A stretch of DNA of 64,000 nt from a bacterium (GTDB taxonomy: Bacteria; UBP6; UBA1177), in the NCBI GenBank assembly GCA_017645765.1, contig JAGCNV010000019.1, positions 1 to 64,000 of the forward strand, given 5' to 3'. Position 1 is the stretch's first letter. Every line of letters begins with the position of its first letter. A program made the translations under genes and the position numbers. This document shows, one piece after another, positions 32,734 through 42,696 of this stretch. The notes below the pieces were generated by a model. The model worked only from the letters and a program-made list of their open reading frames with translations. It ran no database searches and had not been told where the DNA came from.

Positions 32734-33402
32734 ATGAAGCCTGCAATGATCAGTTTTATGGGCTTGGACGGCTCCGGAAAGTCAACAAGTATCGAATATG
32801 CTTACGAGCAGCTGAAACAGCGCGGTTACAAGGTCGAGATTGTCAGAGCCGCGTATGTTATCGTTGTTATGCGCTGGATCATCAAACTCGGCAAGAAGAT
32901 TCTGATGAAAAAGGAAAGTGATCCTTTCAGCGGCAACTACAAAGCTTACCTCGAGAGTATGCGTAAACAGGCGCAGAAAGGCGGTGTGTATAAGATTTTT
33001 TCCGCGATAACCACTGTTGAATTCAAGCTCCAGATATTCTTCCGGATCCGTTTGAAGAGATTTTTCGGCACAACGCTGCTTGTTGACCGCTATATTTATG
33101 ACAACATCGTGACTTATGCGGCAAATCTCGGTCTCGGCGAGGATTACATGGAACGGACGATGAACGGCAAATGGAAACACGCGCCGCGTCCCGACCTGAT
33201 TATTTATATCAAAACACCTGTCGAAGTCTGCTGCAGCAGGAAAGACGATATTCCAGATCCGCTGTATCTTGAAATACGCAAGCCGCTTTATGAGAAAGTT
33301 GCCGAAATGTACGGTGCGACCGTTATCGCCGGAGATCAGGACAAGCAGAAGATGCTGGACGAGGTAATGGAAGCGGTCGATAAAGTTCTGCCGAAGAAAT
33401 AA
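32734..33402 (+). CDS. Thymidylate-kinase-like P-loop kinase
   Basis: The 222-residue protein starts with ISFMGLDGSGKST, a P-loop typical of thymidylate kinases. VDRYIYDNIVTYAANLG follows (the DRY/DR loop), then IIYIKTPVEVCCSRKDDIPD. The region between about residues 40 and 110 differs from true Tmk and is longer, so another small phosphorylatable substrate linked to the glycan pathway is likely. ATG 32734, with GGGAG upstream, is chosen over an upstream in-frame start. Confidence 0.7.
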   Translation: MKPAMISFMGLDGSGKSTSIEYAYEQLKQRGYKVEIVRAAYVIVVMRWIIKLGKKILMKKESDPFSGNYKAYLESMRKQAQKGGVYKIFSAITTVEFKLQIFFRIRLKRFFGTTLLVDRYIYDNIVTYAANLGLGEDYMERTMNGKWKHAPRPDLIIYIKTPVEVCCSRKDDIPDPLYLEIRKPLYEKVAEMYGATVIAGDQDKQKMLDEVMEAVDKVLPKK

Positions 33403-33414
33403 AGGAAGGTATTG

Positions 33415-34872
33415 ATGATAAAAAAACTGATTATCCTCGGCATTGACGGAATGGATTGGGATGTTGTTGTCAGATACAAGGATAAACTGCCGAATTTATA
33501 CAAACTCATGGAAAAGAACGGATTTCCGCATCTCAGATCCGTCTTTCCGGCAGACACTACGCCTGCATGGTCTACGATTTATACAGGAGTCGATCCATCC
33601 GAGCACGGCATAATCAATTTTGTGAATGTCGGCGCGAAAAACAACACTTATAAACCGCTTGTGTTCGATGATTCGGCTTTCAAAGGCAAGGCTTTCTGGG
33701 ATGTGCTTAACCGAAATGGTCTTTCCTGCGCGGTTATTCTGCCGATGAACATAAAGGAAGGCTGGAAAATCAACGGTCTTATGATCACAAGGCCGTATGA
33801 AGGAAAAATCCGTGTTTATCCGCAAAGCAGGGAAAGTTTCTACAATCCGCGTTTCGATATTCTCGGAACGGAAGGGAAGTTCACTTCTGAAAAGGATCTG
33901 CCTGCGCTAAGAGACGAGTTCTTTGCCAAAGTAAACGAAGAAATCCGCCTGACAAGGTTGGCGATAGAGAACGAGGATGTCGATGTTCTTTTCTCGTATT
34001 TTTCCACGACAGACGGCATTCAGCACGATTTCTGGCGGCATTGCGACCCGAATCATCCGGAATATCCGGGTTCGAACGAACACGAGAATGTTATCCGTGA
34101 TATGTATGTCACGATGGATAATTATGTCGGTGAGGTTATGGAAAAACAACCTGATACGCCGCTTTTGATTATGAGTGACCACGGTCACGGAGCAAGACCG
34201 GTTTATACTGTCCGCATCAACGAACTTCTGCGCCGTGGCGGATTCCTCGCACCGAAAGGTGGCGGCGACGGTTCGAAGCCTTCCGTGAAGAAAAAAATCA
34301 AAAAAATGATAAAGAAAACGGCAATTGGCGTTGTCAAGGGTATCGGTCTGCCGAAATGGGCGATGAAACTTGCCAAAAAATTTCCTGTCTGGAAAAGCCT
34401 TTTCGTTTCCGGCGGAGATTTCGACTGGGATAAGACACAGGCGTATCTGAGTGATCTGAGCGCCCTTAAAAACTACAGCTACGGCGGCATCCGTCTGAAC
34501 GAAAATGTAGCGGATAAAGATGCTCTCGCCGACAAAATTATCGAGTATCTGAAACCTGTCAAAATTGACGGAGAAGACAAGAATCTGTTTGAGTGGATTG
34601 TGCGGACAAACACATTCTATCACGGTCCTTACCTCAACAAATATCCTGAAATCATCTATCAGATGGATGAACGCTGGGGCGGAGAGTGGGAACTCGGCAA
34701 AAACGTATTCGAGAAAGGCGGCTTTATGTATATGATGTCACCCGGCGGCCACAGATGGAGAACAGCGGTTCTCTTCACAAACAATATTGAACTGAAAAAG
34801 AAAAACTACGAAATGACTGACATCTACGGAATCATAATGGATGCCGCAGGTGTCGAAAAAGGTGGCGAATAA
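33415..34872 (+). CDS. Alkaline-phosphatase-superfamily phosphodiesterase/phosphotransferase
   Basis: The 485-residue protein has LGIDGMDWD (first metal Asp, near 9-13), PADTTPAWSTIYTGVDPSEHG with the Thr nucleophile (near 49), DGIQHDFWRH and LLIMSDHGHGARP (metal DH pair). This matches PF01663-type nucleotide pyrophosphatase/phosphodiesterases. No signal peptide is visible, so it is probably cytoplasmic. In this locus it may process a nucleotide-linked or phospho-substituent. Insert residues about 285-310 are very Lys-rich. Confidence 0.75.
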   Translation: MIKKLIILGIDGMDWDVVVRYKDKLPNLYKLMEKNGFPHLRSVFPADTTPAWSTIYTGVDPSEHGIINFVNVGAKNNTYKPLVFDDSAFKGKAFWDVLNRNGLSCAVILPMNIKEGWKINGLMITRPYEGKIRVYPQSRESFYNPRFDILGTEGKFTSEKDLPALRDEFFAKVNEEIRLTRLAIENEDVDVLFSYFSTTDGIQHDFWRHCDPNHPEYPGSNEHENVIRDMYVTMDNYVGEVMEKQPDTPLLIMSDHGHGARPVYTVRINELLRRGGFLAPKGGGDGSKPSVKKKIKKMIKKTAIGVVKGIGLPKWAMKLAKKFPVWKSLFVSGGDFDWDKTQAYLSDLSALKNYSYGGIRLNENVADKDALADKIIEYLKPVKIDGEDKNLFEWIVRTNTFYHGPYLNKYPEIIYQMDERWGGEWELGKNVFEKGGFMYMMSPGGHRWRTAVLFTNNIELKKKNYEMTDIYGIIMDAAGVEKGGE

Positions 34873-36020
34873 TGACTAAAAAGAAAATATTGGTTTGGGA
34901 GACTCTCGCAACGGTTTCCGGCGGACAGAAAATGACTTTGACAATTCTGGATATGCTGGCTGATCAGTATGATTTCTGCTGTCTTATCCCGAAAGAAGGT
35001 ATGCTTTCGGATGAACTTAAAAAGCGGAATATCCCATATATTCTCATGGGAGATCAGACGCTGCCGACCGGTGTAAAAGGGAAGCAGGTAATTTTCCGCT
35101 ACGCTTGGATGTCTTTGAAAAATATATGGAAATCACTCGGTATAATTCGTAAATACAAGCCTGACATGCTGTATTGCCCGGGTCCTGCCGCTCTGCCCTG
35201 GAGTGCAGTTTGCGGAACTCTGACACGAAAGCCGGTTATATGGCATCTTCATCACATATTTCTCGACGGTGCGACAAAAAAACTGCTCAATATCTGCGGA
35301 AAGTTCAAGAGCGTCAAAAAGATTATTGCGGTATCCAACTGCGTCGGCAATCAGATTGTCAATGATGCGGCAAACAAAAAAGTCAAAGTTCTCTACAATC
35401 CGGTTGACGTCAAAAAATACGCAAACGGCGATTCAAGCAAAATTCTGGCTGAAATGGAAAAACAATTCGGATTCGCACTCGATAAATCAAGAATCTCAAT
35501 CGGTCATGTCGCTTTGGTTCAGCGTTCGAAACGGCAGGATTTCGTATTGGATGTTATTGCAGAATTAAAGCATAAAGGATTGGAAACAGTCGGAATATTT
35601 GCAGGCGAAGCGCGGGAAACAGAGTATCTGGCGGAAATAAAAGACAAGGCGGAAAAACTAGGTATATCCGGGGAAGTTGCCTTTCTTGGCAGAAGAAACG
35701 ACGTTCCCGATTTACTGAAAATGATTGATGTCCTGATGATTCCTTCCTCGTTTGAAGGTTTCCCTCTTGCAGGACTTGAAGCAGCAGCGGCCGGAGTGCC
35801 GGTGGCCGCCTGCAATGTCGCAGGAGCGGAGGAATTTATCCGTGTCAGCGGTGACGGAGCGTGTTTCACTGAGGATAATGTCGAAGAAGCAGTTGCTGCG
35901 GTTGAAACCATCATGGCGAATAAGGCTGAAATGGCTGAAAAAGGCAGAAAATTTGCTGCCGGAATGTCTAATGAAGAGTACACTGCCGGAATAAAAGCAG
36001 AATTCGGAGAGATTGTGTAA
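34872..36020 (+). CDS. GT4-family glycosyltransferase
   Basis: The 382-residue GT-B enzyme has VSGGQKMTLTILDML at the N-terminus (nucleotide/acceptor glycine loop) and ISIGHVALVQRSKRQDFVLD in the donor domain. VLMIPSSFEGFPLAGLEAAA then carries the E-x7-E catalytic motif. It starts within the TAATG that ends the previous gene. Donor unknown. Confidence 0.87.
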   Translation: MTKKKILVWETLATVSGGQKMTLTILDMLADQYDFCCLIPKEGMLSDELKKRNIPYILMGDQTLPTGVKGKQVIFRYAWMSLKNIWKSLGIIRKYKPDMLYCPGPAALPWSAVCGTLTRKPVIWHLHHIFLDGATKKLLNICGKFKSVKKIIAVSNCVGNQIVNDAANKKVKVLYNPVDVKKYANGDSSKILAEMEKQFGFALDKSRISIGHVALVQRSKRQDFVLDVIAELKHKGLETVGIFAGEARETEYLAEIKDKAEKLGISGEVAFLGRRNDVPDLLKMIDVLMIPSSFEGFPLAGLEAAAAGVPVAACNVAGAEEFIRVSGDGACFTEDNVEEAVAAVETIMANKAEMAEKGRKFAAGMSNEEYTAGIKAEFGEIV

Positions 36021-36039
36021 CCAGACGGAGAAAATCATT

Positions 36040-37146
36040 TTGCCGGAAGCTAAAAACGCATACATTATCACAAACCCGATGATTGCTGCCAACAGATCTG
36101 CTGAAGTCACTCTCAGCAAATTTCTAAGAGTGATAAAGCCTTGTTATGGAAAATTGACTGTTATCGGCGGAAATCTGAGCGTTGAAGCGGATTTAAATGA
36201 TATCGAGCTGATTTCTTTCGATATTCTTCGTGCCGGAAACAAGATTAAACGGGCTCTTGATATTCTTAAAGTCCAGTTGAAGATGTGCAAAGCTGTCAAG
36301 CGTCTGATACAAAAAAATGATACGGTTTTTTTCTGGATCGGTGACAAGATGATTCTTCCCTATAAGGCGGCGAAAAAAGCAGGCGCGGAAATAAACTATT
36401 TTATTTACGGGAATGTCGCAAAGGAAGGTTCTGTAAGCAGATTTACCAGAATATCTTCAAAACTTATCCGCTATATGGCGGAACATGCCGACTGTATCTG
36501 TATGGAGAGTAGATCTGTAATAGACGAGTGGCCCGGAATAAAGGCTCTCAGAACAAAAACAATTCATCTTTACACAGACAAGATTGAAATGAATCCGTTT
36601 GAAAACCGGGAGAAAATCATAGGCATGGTATGCCGTCTTACTGCCGGGAAACATGTAACTGAAACTATTGCTGCAATGGCTGAAGTGCATGAAAAATATC
36701 CTGACTGGAAACTTGAGATAATAGGTTCCGGCCGTCAGCAGGCAGAATGCGAACAGTTGATTTCGACTTTGAAGGCAGATGAATATGTAAAAATGCTTGG
36801 CTGGGTTGACCATGACGGAATTGCGGAAAAATCGAAAAAATGGAAATATCTCCTTTTCCCTACAGATACGGAAGGAATGCCTAACGGTCTGCTCGAAATG
36901 ATGGGAAGAGGAATTCCGGCACTGGCTTCTCCGGTCGGCGGGATAAAAGATATTGTCTCGGATAAAAAGAACGGTTTTATTCTGCCTGACTGCAGAACAG
37001 AAACAATTGCTTCACACCTGATTGAAATCGTCGGTTTGGATGAAGTGTATTACAGAAAATGTTCCGAAGAAGCTTTCAATACTATTGCCGGAGAATATTC
37101 TTTGGCCGGATCTCAAGGTAATGCCGGATCAATGCTTGGAGTTTGA
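36040..37146 (+). CDS. GT4-family glycosyltransferase (TTG start)
   Basis: The GT-B enzyme has IGMVCRLTAGKHVTETIAAM and YLLFPTDTEGMPNGLLEMMG (E-x7-E region), followed by IPALASPVGGIKDIV. TTG 36040 is chosen because GGAG lies 9 nt upstream; an alternative TTG at 36013 would overlap the previous gene by 8 bp but has poor RBS spacing. About 368 residues. Confidence 0.8.
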   Translation: MPEAKNAYIITNPMIAANRSAEVTLSKFLRVIKPCYGKLTVIGGNLSVEADLNDIELISFDILRAGNKIKRALDILKVQLKMCKAVKRLIQKNDTVFFWIGDKMILPYKAAKKAGAEINYFIYGNVAKEGSVSRFTRISSKLIRYMAEHADCICMESRSVIDEWPGIKALRTKTIHLYTDKIEMNPFENREKIIGMVCRLTAGKHVTETIAAMAEVHEKYPDWKLEIIGSGRQQAECEQLISTLKADEYVKMLGWVDHDGIAEKSKKWKYLLFPTDTEGMPNGLLEMMGRGIPALASPVGGIKDIVSDKKNGFILPDCRTETIASHLIEIVGLDEVYYRKCSEEAFNTIAGEYSLAGSQGNAGSMLGV

Positions 37147-37149
37147 TAG

Positions 37150-38499
37150 ATGATCTGGGGCTGGATTGCGGCGGCATTATTTTTGTCATGGTTTATTTGT
37201 GACAGGGATATCCCGTGGTATCACTACATTTGGATGCTGCTTCCTGTTGAAATGTACGGAATCAATATTGCCGGAGCAACTTTTAAACCTTATATGCTCT
37301 ACGGTTTTGTGATCATTGCCTATGCCATAATGAAGAATCGCGTTATAAAATTGCCGGTATCGATTGTGGTTATTGCAGTTCTGCTAATGCTGTCTGATAT
37401 TGTAAACGGTTTTATTGTTGCCTCAATCATGCAGCATTTGATGGTTTTGATGATACTGTTTATAGCATTTGAATATCTGCTGGCTCAAAATAAAACAATA
37501 CATTTTGAAGAAATCTCAAAAGTGGCTATAGCTACAACAATAGGTTACGGAATAGTGTTTACTGCAGTCAGTTTTTTGTTCAATAGAGGCATTGTACTGC
37601 CTGATGTTTACACGAATGACAGATATGCAACCGGTATAATATATTCTTCTCTGGCAGGATTTGATAAGGTTTCTGTAAGGCTTAGAGGTTTTTGCATTGA
37701 CCCTAACGGACTTGTGACGACTTTAATACCTGGTGCAACTTTCGGTCTTGCCAACTTGCTTTACAGGAAAGACAGCAGGCTGAACAAAATTAAAAGTTGT
37801 CTGGCAGTAGGGTTGTTTTTTCTGGTTGTTTTTTATTCCGGTTCCCGTATGGCTCTGTTGAGCAGTTTTATTATGGCTTCGATTATGTTTGTAATCGGAT
37901 ACAGAGAGGCCGAGCACAAGATGCAGTGGATAATTGTCGCTCTCGCAGGAACTCTTGCTTTGATGCTATTTGTTATGGTAAACCGTAGTCAACTTCTTAC
38001 AGAAATATATGACAGTTTTGAAGCATTTTTTACTTCCAGAGCTTTATTGACAGACGATGCCGGCAGGTTGACTATCTGGAGACACAACCTCAGATATCTG
38101 GAAAGGTATAACAGACTGCTTACTGGAGTCGGGCAGAATCAGATATCCAATTTAACCGTAATAGGGAAAGCCTGTCATAACACCTGGCTGGAATGGATTT
38201 GCGGAACAGGTTTGATTGTTGGAACATTTATAAACATTTTTTTTATGTTTGCACCGGTTCCGTTTTCCAAAAATGCAAAAAAATTGAAATTAGTGTACAA
38301 GCATGACGCTCTTCCTATTATTCTGGCTTATATTGTAGTGCTTATTACAATTACTTCAGTAGACAATATTGCAAATTCGGTTATGCTTTTGCTTGCTGTT
38401 CTGTTCAGATACGGAAAGCCGTCGGGAAAATCATCGGAATATACGGCGGAAACACTTGAAGCACCAGTTGTTACGGAATTGGAAAATGGTGAAAAATGA
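37150..38499 (+). CDS. O-antigen polymerase/ligase-like membrane protein (Wzy/WaaL type)
   Basis: The 449-residue protein has about eleven hydrophobic helices and a larger periplasmic loop (about residues 285-345) containing LTDDAGRLTIWRHNLRYLE and GVGQNQ. A GSRMALLSS segment precedes the loop. These features match the O-antigen ligase / Wzy polymerase superfamily. With the flippase at 45701 this points to a Wzx/Wzy-dependent pathway. Whether it polymerises or ligates cannot be told. It overlaps the next gene by 4 bp. Confidence 0.75.
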   Translation: MIWGWIAAALFLSWFICDRDIPWYHYIWMLLPVEMYGINIAGATFKPYMLYGFVIIAYAIMKNRVIKLPVSIVVIAVLLMLSDIVNGFIVASIMQHLMVLMILFIAFEYLLAQNKTIHFEEISKVAIATTIGYGIVFTAVSFLFNRGIVLPDVYTNDRYATGIIYSSLAGFDKVSVRLRGFCIDPNGLVTTLIPGATFGLANLLYRKDSRLNKIKSCLAVGLFFLVVFYSGSRMALLSSFIMASIMFVIGYREAEHKMQWIIVALAGTLALMLFVMVNRSQLLTEIYDSFEAFFTSRALLTDDAGRLTIWRHNLRYLERYNRLLTGVGQNQISNLTVIGKACHNTWLEWICGTGLIVGTFINIFFMFAPVPFSKNAKKLKLVYKHDALPIILAYIVVLITITSVDNIANSVMLLLAVLFRYGKPSGKSSEYTAETLEAPVVTELENGEK

Positions 38500-39626
38500 G
38501 TTTTAAGAAGCATCTGAAAACACTGAGACTTGAATATAGAAACAGCCGCGGAAAGAAACTGAAAGGCCGCTATATTGTTATTGAATCCGATGATTGGGGT
38601 AGCATCCGCCAGCCTTCACTCGAGGCTTGGGAAGAACAAAAGAAAAAAAGTCCCAAAACAGAGGATGATCCGTTTTTTCACTTTGACTGCCTTGAAAGCA
38701 ATTATGATATGGAACGGATTTTCGAAGTGTTGTCAAAATACAAAGATAGCACTGGAAATAACCCTGTCATAACGGCAGATTATGCTGTGGCAAATCCTGA
38801 TTTTCAAAAGATAAAGGATTCAGAATTCAAAGAGTATTATTTCGAGCCGTTTACGGGAACAGCTGAAAGATATCCGGACAGCGGTCGTCTTCTTGCATTG
38901 TGTGCACAGGGTGTATCTGCCGGAATATGGAAGCCGCAGCTGCATTGCCGTGAACATGTTCAGGTCGGAAGATGGATGTCTGCGCTGCAGAAAGCTGATC
39001 CTGAAATCATCTGGGCGTTTGAGCATAGGATGATCAGTACTGCAGAAACCGTGGAACCGGATAATCATTACGGATATATGGATGCATTCAACTATTCCGG
39101 ATATGAAGAACTTAATTTGGAGAAACTGATAGCTGATGCCGTAAAACTGTTCTATAGTTTGTTCGGATATAGCTCAAAAACTTTTGTCGCTTCGTGTTAT
39201 GTCTGGAATGATGCTCTTGAAAGAATTTTAAGAAAGAACGGAATAGCTTCGATGCAGGGCAGCTGGTATCAGTGGATCCCTTCAGAAAAAAATCACGGAT
39301 TTTTTGAAAAAAGAGTTCATTATAACGGTGAACGTTCCGGACATCAGCTCTATCTTGTAAGGAACTGTCTGTTTGAGCACTCTCTTTTCGGCAGTGAAAA
39401 TTGTGTGGAATCCTGCCTGAAGCAGATCGAAAGTGCTTTCAGGTGGCATCAGCCCGCGGTTATTTCTTCCCACAGAGTCAATTACATGAGCAGACTGGTT
39501 CCGGGAAACGGTGAGACCGGTATAATAATGCTTGATGAACTTTTGAAAGAGGTACTTAAACGCTGGCCTGATGTTCAGTTTATATCGTCTGATCAGCTTG
39601 CTGATTTATACAACAGGGAGAATTGA
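38496..39626 (+). CDS. Polysaccharide-deacetylase-like protein
   Basis: The 376-residue protein has IVIESDDWGSIRQPS near residues 27-41; the DD pair is the metal-binding start of NodB/PuuE-type deacetylases. QLHCREHVQVG (HxxxH-like, near 148) and HQPAVISSHRVNY follow. No signal peptide is seen. It probably N- or O-deacetylates a glycan intermediate in the cytoplasm. Start overlaps the upstream gene by 4 bp. Confidence 0.65.
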   Translation: MSFKKHLKTLRLEYRNSRGKKLKGRYIVIESDDWGSIRQPSLEAWEEQKKKSPKTEDDPFFHFDCLESNYDMERIFEVLSKYKDSTGNNPVITADYAVANPDFQKIKDSEFKEYYFEPFTGTAERYPDSGRLLALCAQGVSAGIWKPQLHCREHVQVGRWMSALQKADPEIIWAFEHRMISTAETVEPDNHYGYMDAFNYSGYEELNLEKLIADAVKLFYSLFGYSSKTFVASCYVWNDALERILRKNGIASMQGSWYQWIPSEKNHGFFEKRVHYNGERSGHQLYLVRNCLFEHSLFGSENCVESCLKQIESAFRWHQPAVISSHRVNYMSRLVPGNGETGIIMLDELLKEVLKRWPDVQFISSDQLADLYNREN

Positions 39627-39628
39627 AA

Positions 39629-40474
39629 ATGTCTGTCAGGGAAATAATTGTCGGAAGTGATTTGACAGTAGTTCAGAACATTCTTCTCGGTGCAATGGAT
39701 GATATTCATCGTATATGTACAGAGAACAATATTGTTTATTATCTGATCGGAGGGAGTGCTCTTGGAGCCGTTCGGCAGAAAGGTTTTATTCCGTGGGATA
39801 TCGATATAGACATCGCCATGCACAGGGATGAGTATGAAAGATTTGCCGAAGCTGCTCCTTCAGCACTGGCAAAAGGTTTTTCCTACCACAATCACTGCAA
39901 TACAAAGAATTATTACAGACCGCATGCAACGGTTTCTATCGACAATGTGCAGGCTGTCATAAATCCCGGTTATTACAGAAACAGCAAGCCTGAAAATCTG
40001 TTTATAGATATCTTTCCGTTGGACAATGCCCCGGATGACGAAAACCTTCGCGAACAGCAGGCGGCAGAGATTCGCAAGCTTATAAAACTGCACAGCAGAA
40101 AAGAGTGCGTGCTTTATAAGCGGAATTCTTTTCTTCAGGTTTTTGTCAAACGGCTGATACAGGCAGCACTTCTGCCTTATACACTGGAAAGACTGGAGAA
40201 AAAACGTGACACTATTATGACCAGATACGATAAGGAGGAAACGGAGTGCTGGTGCTCAATGGTCAGTCACTACCCGTATACAAAACAGTGCATGCCGAAG
40301 TCTGTTTACGGAAAACCTGTTCTGATGGAGTTCGCCGGAAGAGAATATTTTGTTCCGGAACAGACGGCAGATTATCTGACAAGGATTTTCGGTAAAAATT
40401 ACATGCAGCTTCCGCCTGAGGATAAACGGGTCAGACCGGACGATTTGATTGAAAAAATAATTATTGCCGAGTAA
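39629..40474 (+). CDS. LicD-family phosphotransferase
   Basis: The 281-residue protein has YYLIGGSALGAVRQKGFIPW followed by DIDIDIAM, the LicD nucleotidyltransferase-fold motif with two metal-binding Asp residues, and FIDIFPLDNAP. LicD proteins transfer phosphocholine or related phospho-alcohols (or ribitol/glycerol phosphate) from CDP donors to surface glycans. A TagD-like cytidylyltransferase is encoded 0.8 kb downstream and could make the donor. ATG 39629 has GGGAG upstream. Confidence 0.87.
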   Translation: MSVREIIVGSDLTVVQNILLGAMDDIHRICTENNIVYYLIGGSALGAVRQKGFIPWDIDIDIAMHRDEYERFAEAAPSALAKGFSYHNHCNTKNYYRPHATVSIDNVQAVINPGYYRNSKPENLFIDIFPLDNAPDDENLREQQAAEIRKLIKLHSRKECVLYKRNSFLQVFVKRLIQAALLPYTLERLEKKRDTIMTRYDKEETECWCSMVSHYPYTKQCMPKSVYGKPVLMEFAGREYFVPEQTADYLTRIFGKNYMQLPPEDKRVRPDDLIEKIIIAE

Positions 40475-40495
40475 AGCGGAGAGCGGAGAACGAAA

Positions 40496-41272
40496 ATGAT
40501 CAGGATAGATAAAATCCGGCACGGATTGAAATATGCCGAAATATGGTTTCCGAATGATGATTGGAAAAATGTGAAATCTGACATGATCCGCCTGCATTGT
40601 CTGCCGACGCCAGATGGTTTTAAAGAATCAGAAATAGAAATGCAGCATACCCGCTGGACAGATCTGACTGCTGACGAAGAGGAGCTGCAGCAGAAGATTG
40701 TCAGCAAGACGTTCAAATACGATATTCGCAGATCTTATAAAGATGCTGTCGAAATCAGACATTTTACATCGGAAGAGCTGAACAGAGATGATACGGTTAT
40801 TCAGCTTTTCGCCGGGTGTTATCACGCGATGTATGAAGAAAAGGGAATGGATATAAGTCTGGATGCCGATGCTGTTAAGAACTGTGCTCAGAACGGACAT
40901 CTGGTTTTGAGTATCGCTTCTTTTGAAGGCGAGCCGATAGTGTATCACTCGTATTTGTGCGATAAGGATATCGTGATTCTGTGGCATTCCTGCTCCAATT
41001 TCCGCAGCGATAAGGAAATGGTGAATATTATTGCACGCGCAAATAAGAGGTTGCACTGGGAAGACTGGCTCTATTTCAAGGCTGAAGGCGTAAAAACGTA
41101 TGACTGGGGAGGGGTCTTTGCGTTTGATTCCGATAACGGGATAGACAAATTCAAGGAGGCTTTCGGGGGTATTCCGCACGACTATTATCATACGGTTCCT
41201 TTAGGGCACTCACTGATTGGAAAAGCGGCACTGGCTGCATACAGACTGCATCCGAAAGAAAAAAAATTATAA
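40496..41272 (+). CDS. FemAB/GNAT-like acyltransferase
   Basis: The 258-residue protein has a GNAT-like core with VLSIASFEGEPIVYHSYLCD, a WHSCSNFRSDKEM segment and, near the end, YDWGGVFAFDSDNGIDKFKE with FGG, the pattern of FemAB/peptidoglycan-bridge-like acyltransferases. It may add an acyl or aminoacyl group to a glycan amine. It sits between LicD and TagD genes. GGAG lies 10 nt upstream. Confidence 0.65.
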   Translation: MIRIDKIRHGLKYAEIWFPNDDWKNVKSDMIRLHCLPTPDGFKESEIEMQHTRWTDLTADEEELQQKIVSKTFKYDIRRSYKDAVEIRHFTSEELNRDDTVIQLFAGCYHAMYEEKGMDISLDADAVKNCAQNGHLVLSIASFEGEPIVYHSYLCDKDIVILWHSCSNFRSDKEMVNIIARANKRLHWEDWLYFKAEGVKTYDWGGVFAFDSDNGIDKFKEAFGGIPHDYYHTVPLGHSLIGKAALAAYRLHPKEKKL

Positions 41273-41284
41273 GAGAGGTTGAAA

Positions 41285-41710
41285 ATGGGAAAAATCATCG
41301 GTTATACGACAGGTGTCTATGATATGTTTCATATCGGTCATCTCAATGTGATCCGCAGGGCAAAAGAACAGTGTGATTATCTTATAGTCGGTGTAAGCAC
41401 TGACGAACTGGTTCAGAAGGAAAAAAACAAAACGCCGGTTATTCCTTACGAGGAAAGGGCAGCGATTGTTTCGGCAATCAGATATGTCGACGAGGTTGTC
41501 CCGCAAGTCGACAAGAACAAACTTGCCGCATGGGAAAGATGTCATTTCAATAAAATGTTCGTCGGTTCTGACTGGCAGGGAACTCCTCAGTGGCAAAAAT
41601 TCGAGGAACAGTTCAGACCGCTCGGAGTTGAAATCGTTTATCTGCCGCACACAGACGGTATCTCAAGCACAGAACTGACAAAAAAGATCAAAGAATTTTT
41701 CGGCATGTGA
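41285..41710 (+). CDS. TagD-like cytidylyltransferase
   Basis: The 141-residue protein has the cytidylyltransferase signatures YTTGVYDMFHIGHLNVIRRA (HxGH), VSTDELVQKEKNKTPVIPYE, ERAAIVSAIRYVDEVV and ISSTELTKKI. It should make a CDP-alcohol such as CDP-glycerol or CDP-choline/ethanolamine from CTP and the phospho-alcohol. The LicD-like enzyme nearby is the probable user. ATG 41285 has AGAGAGG upstream. Confidence 0.88.
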   Translation: MGKIIGYTTGVYDMFHIGHLNVIRRAKEQCDYLIVGVSTDELVQKEKNKTPVIPYEERAAIVSAIRYVDEVVPQVDKNKLAAWERCHFNKMFVGSDWQGTPQWQKFEEQFRPLGVEIVYLPHTDGISSTELTKKIKEFFGM

Positions 41711-41732
41711 GTTTTAGACAGAGGATTCTCAA

Positions 41733-42686
41733 ATGGATGCAAACATAGGTGTTACAGTTTTCTGCACGACATATAATCATGAAAAATATGTCGCAAAAAC
41801 TTTGGAGAGTTTTTTATGTCAAAAAACTGATTTTCCTGTAGAAATCGTTGTCCATGATGATGCTTCCACAGACGGAACTATTGAAATAATCAAAGAGTAT
41901 GCGGAAAAATATTCCAATATTGTTCCTATCTTTGAAGAAAAAAACATGTACAGCAAAGGAGTTTCCTATGCCTGGATGTATGCGGAAAAATTGCATGGAA
42001 AGTATATAGCCCTGTGCGAAGGTGATGATTACTGGTGCAGCCCCGATAAACTGCAGAAGCAGTATGCCGCGCTGGAGGCTAATCCTGACTGTCGTTTCTG
42101 CACCCATAAAACCCAGGAGATCAATGTTGTTCTGCAGAAGGCGACAGAGATTTTCCCGCAGTTTAAGCAGAAAACGAAAAAGCTTTCCGCGAATGAAGTT
42201 TTGAGCCAAATGGGGCTTTTCGGAACGTGCTATCGCACAAGTTCATTCTTTTGTTCAAAGGAGGATCTGATCAATTATTACAATAATGTTCCGGAATTTA
42301 AAAAGGCTGCCGATGTCGGAGACGGCCCTCTTCTGATGTACTTTTGTCAGCTGGGCAATACATATTTTATCAATGAAACGATGTCCTGCTACAGCAGAGG
42401 GGTTGCCGGCGGATGGACAACTAAGATTGCCAAAGACAGGGAAAGACTGCTGAAACATTGTGACTGCTGGATTAACTGTATAAATTTATATAACGGATAT
42501 ACGCAGGGAAAATACGACAAAGAATGCAGGCAGATGATTCTTTACTGGGAATTTGAAAAACACATCCTTGCAAAAAATTTCAGTGCGGTTTTTAAACCCG
42601 AATATAGAAAAACATTCAGCGGCAGAGGACTTAAATATAAAATTAAATTGTTCCTGAAAATACTGAAGCAGAAAATTTCAAACTGA
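41733..42686 (+). CDS. GT2-family glycosyltransferase
   Basis: The 317-residue GT-A enzyme has VTVFCTTYNHEKYVAKTLES, IVVHDDASTDGT and LCEGDDYWCSPDKLQKQ, the EGDDYW metal-binding motif of polysaccharide GT2s. The C-terminus is basic and amphipathic. It is the last plus-strand gene before an inverted O-acetylation cassette, whose end lies 10 bp away. Confidence 0.87.
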   Translation: MDANIGVTVFCTTYNHEKYVAKTLESFLCQKTDFPVEIVVHDDASTDGTIEIIKEYAEKYSNIVPIFEEKNMYSKGVSYAWMYAEKLHGKYIALCEGDDYWCSPDKLQKQYAALEANPDCRFCTHKTQEINVVLQKATEIFPQFKQKTKKLSANEVLSQMGLFGTCYRTSSFFCSKEDLINYYNNVPEFKKAADVGDGPLLMYFCQLGNTYFINETMSCYSRGVAGGWTTKIAKDRERLLKHCDCWINCINLYNGYTQGKYDKECRQMILYWEFEKHILAKNFSAVFKPEYRKTFSGRGLKYKIKLFLKILKQKISN

Positions 42687-42696
42687 CCCAAAAATA

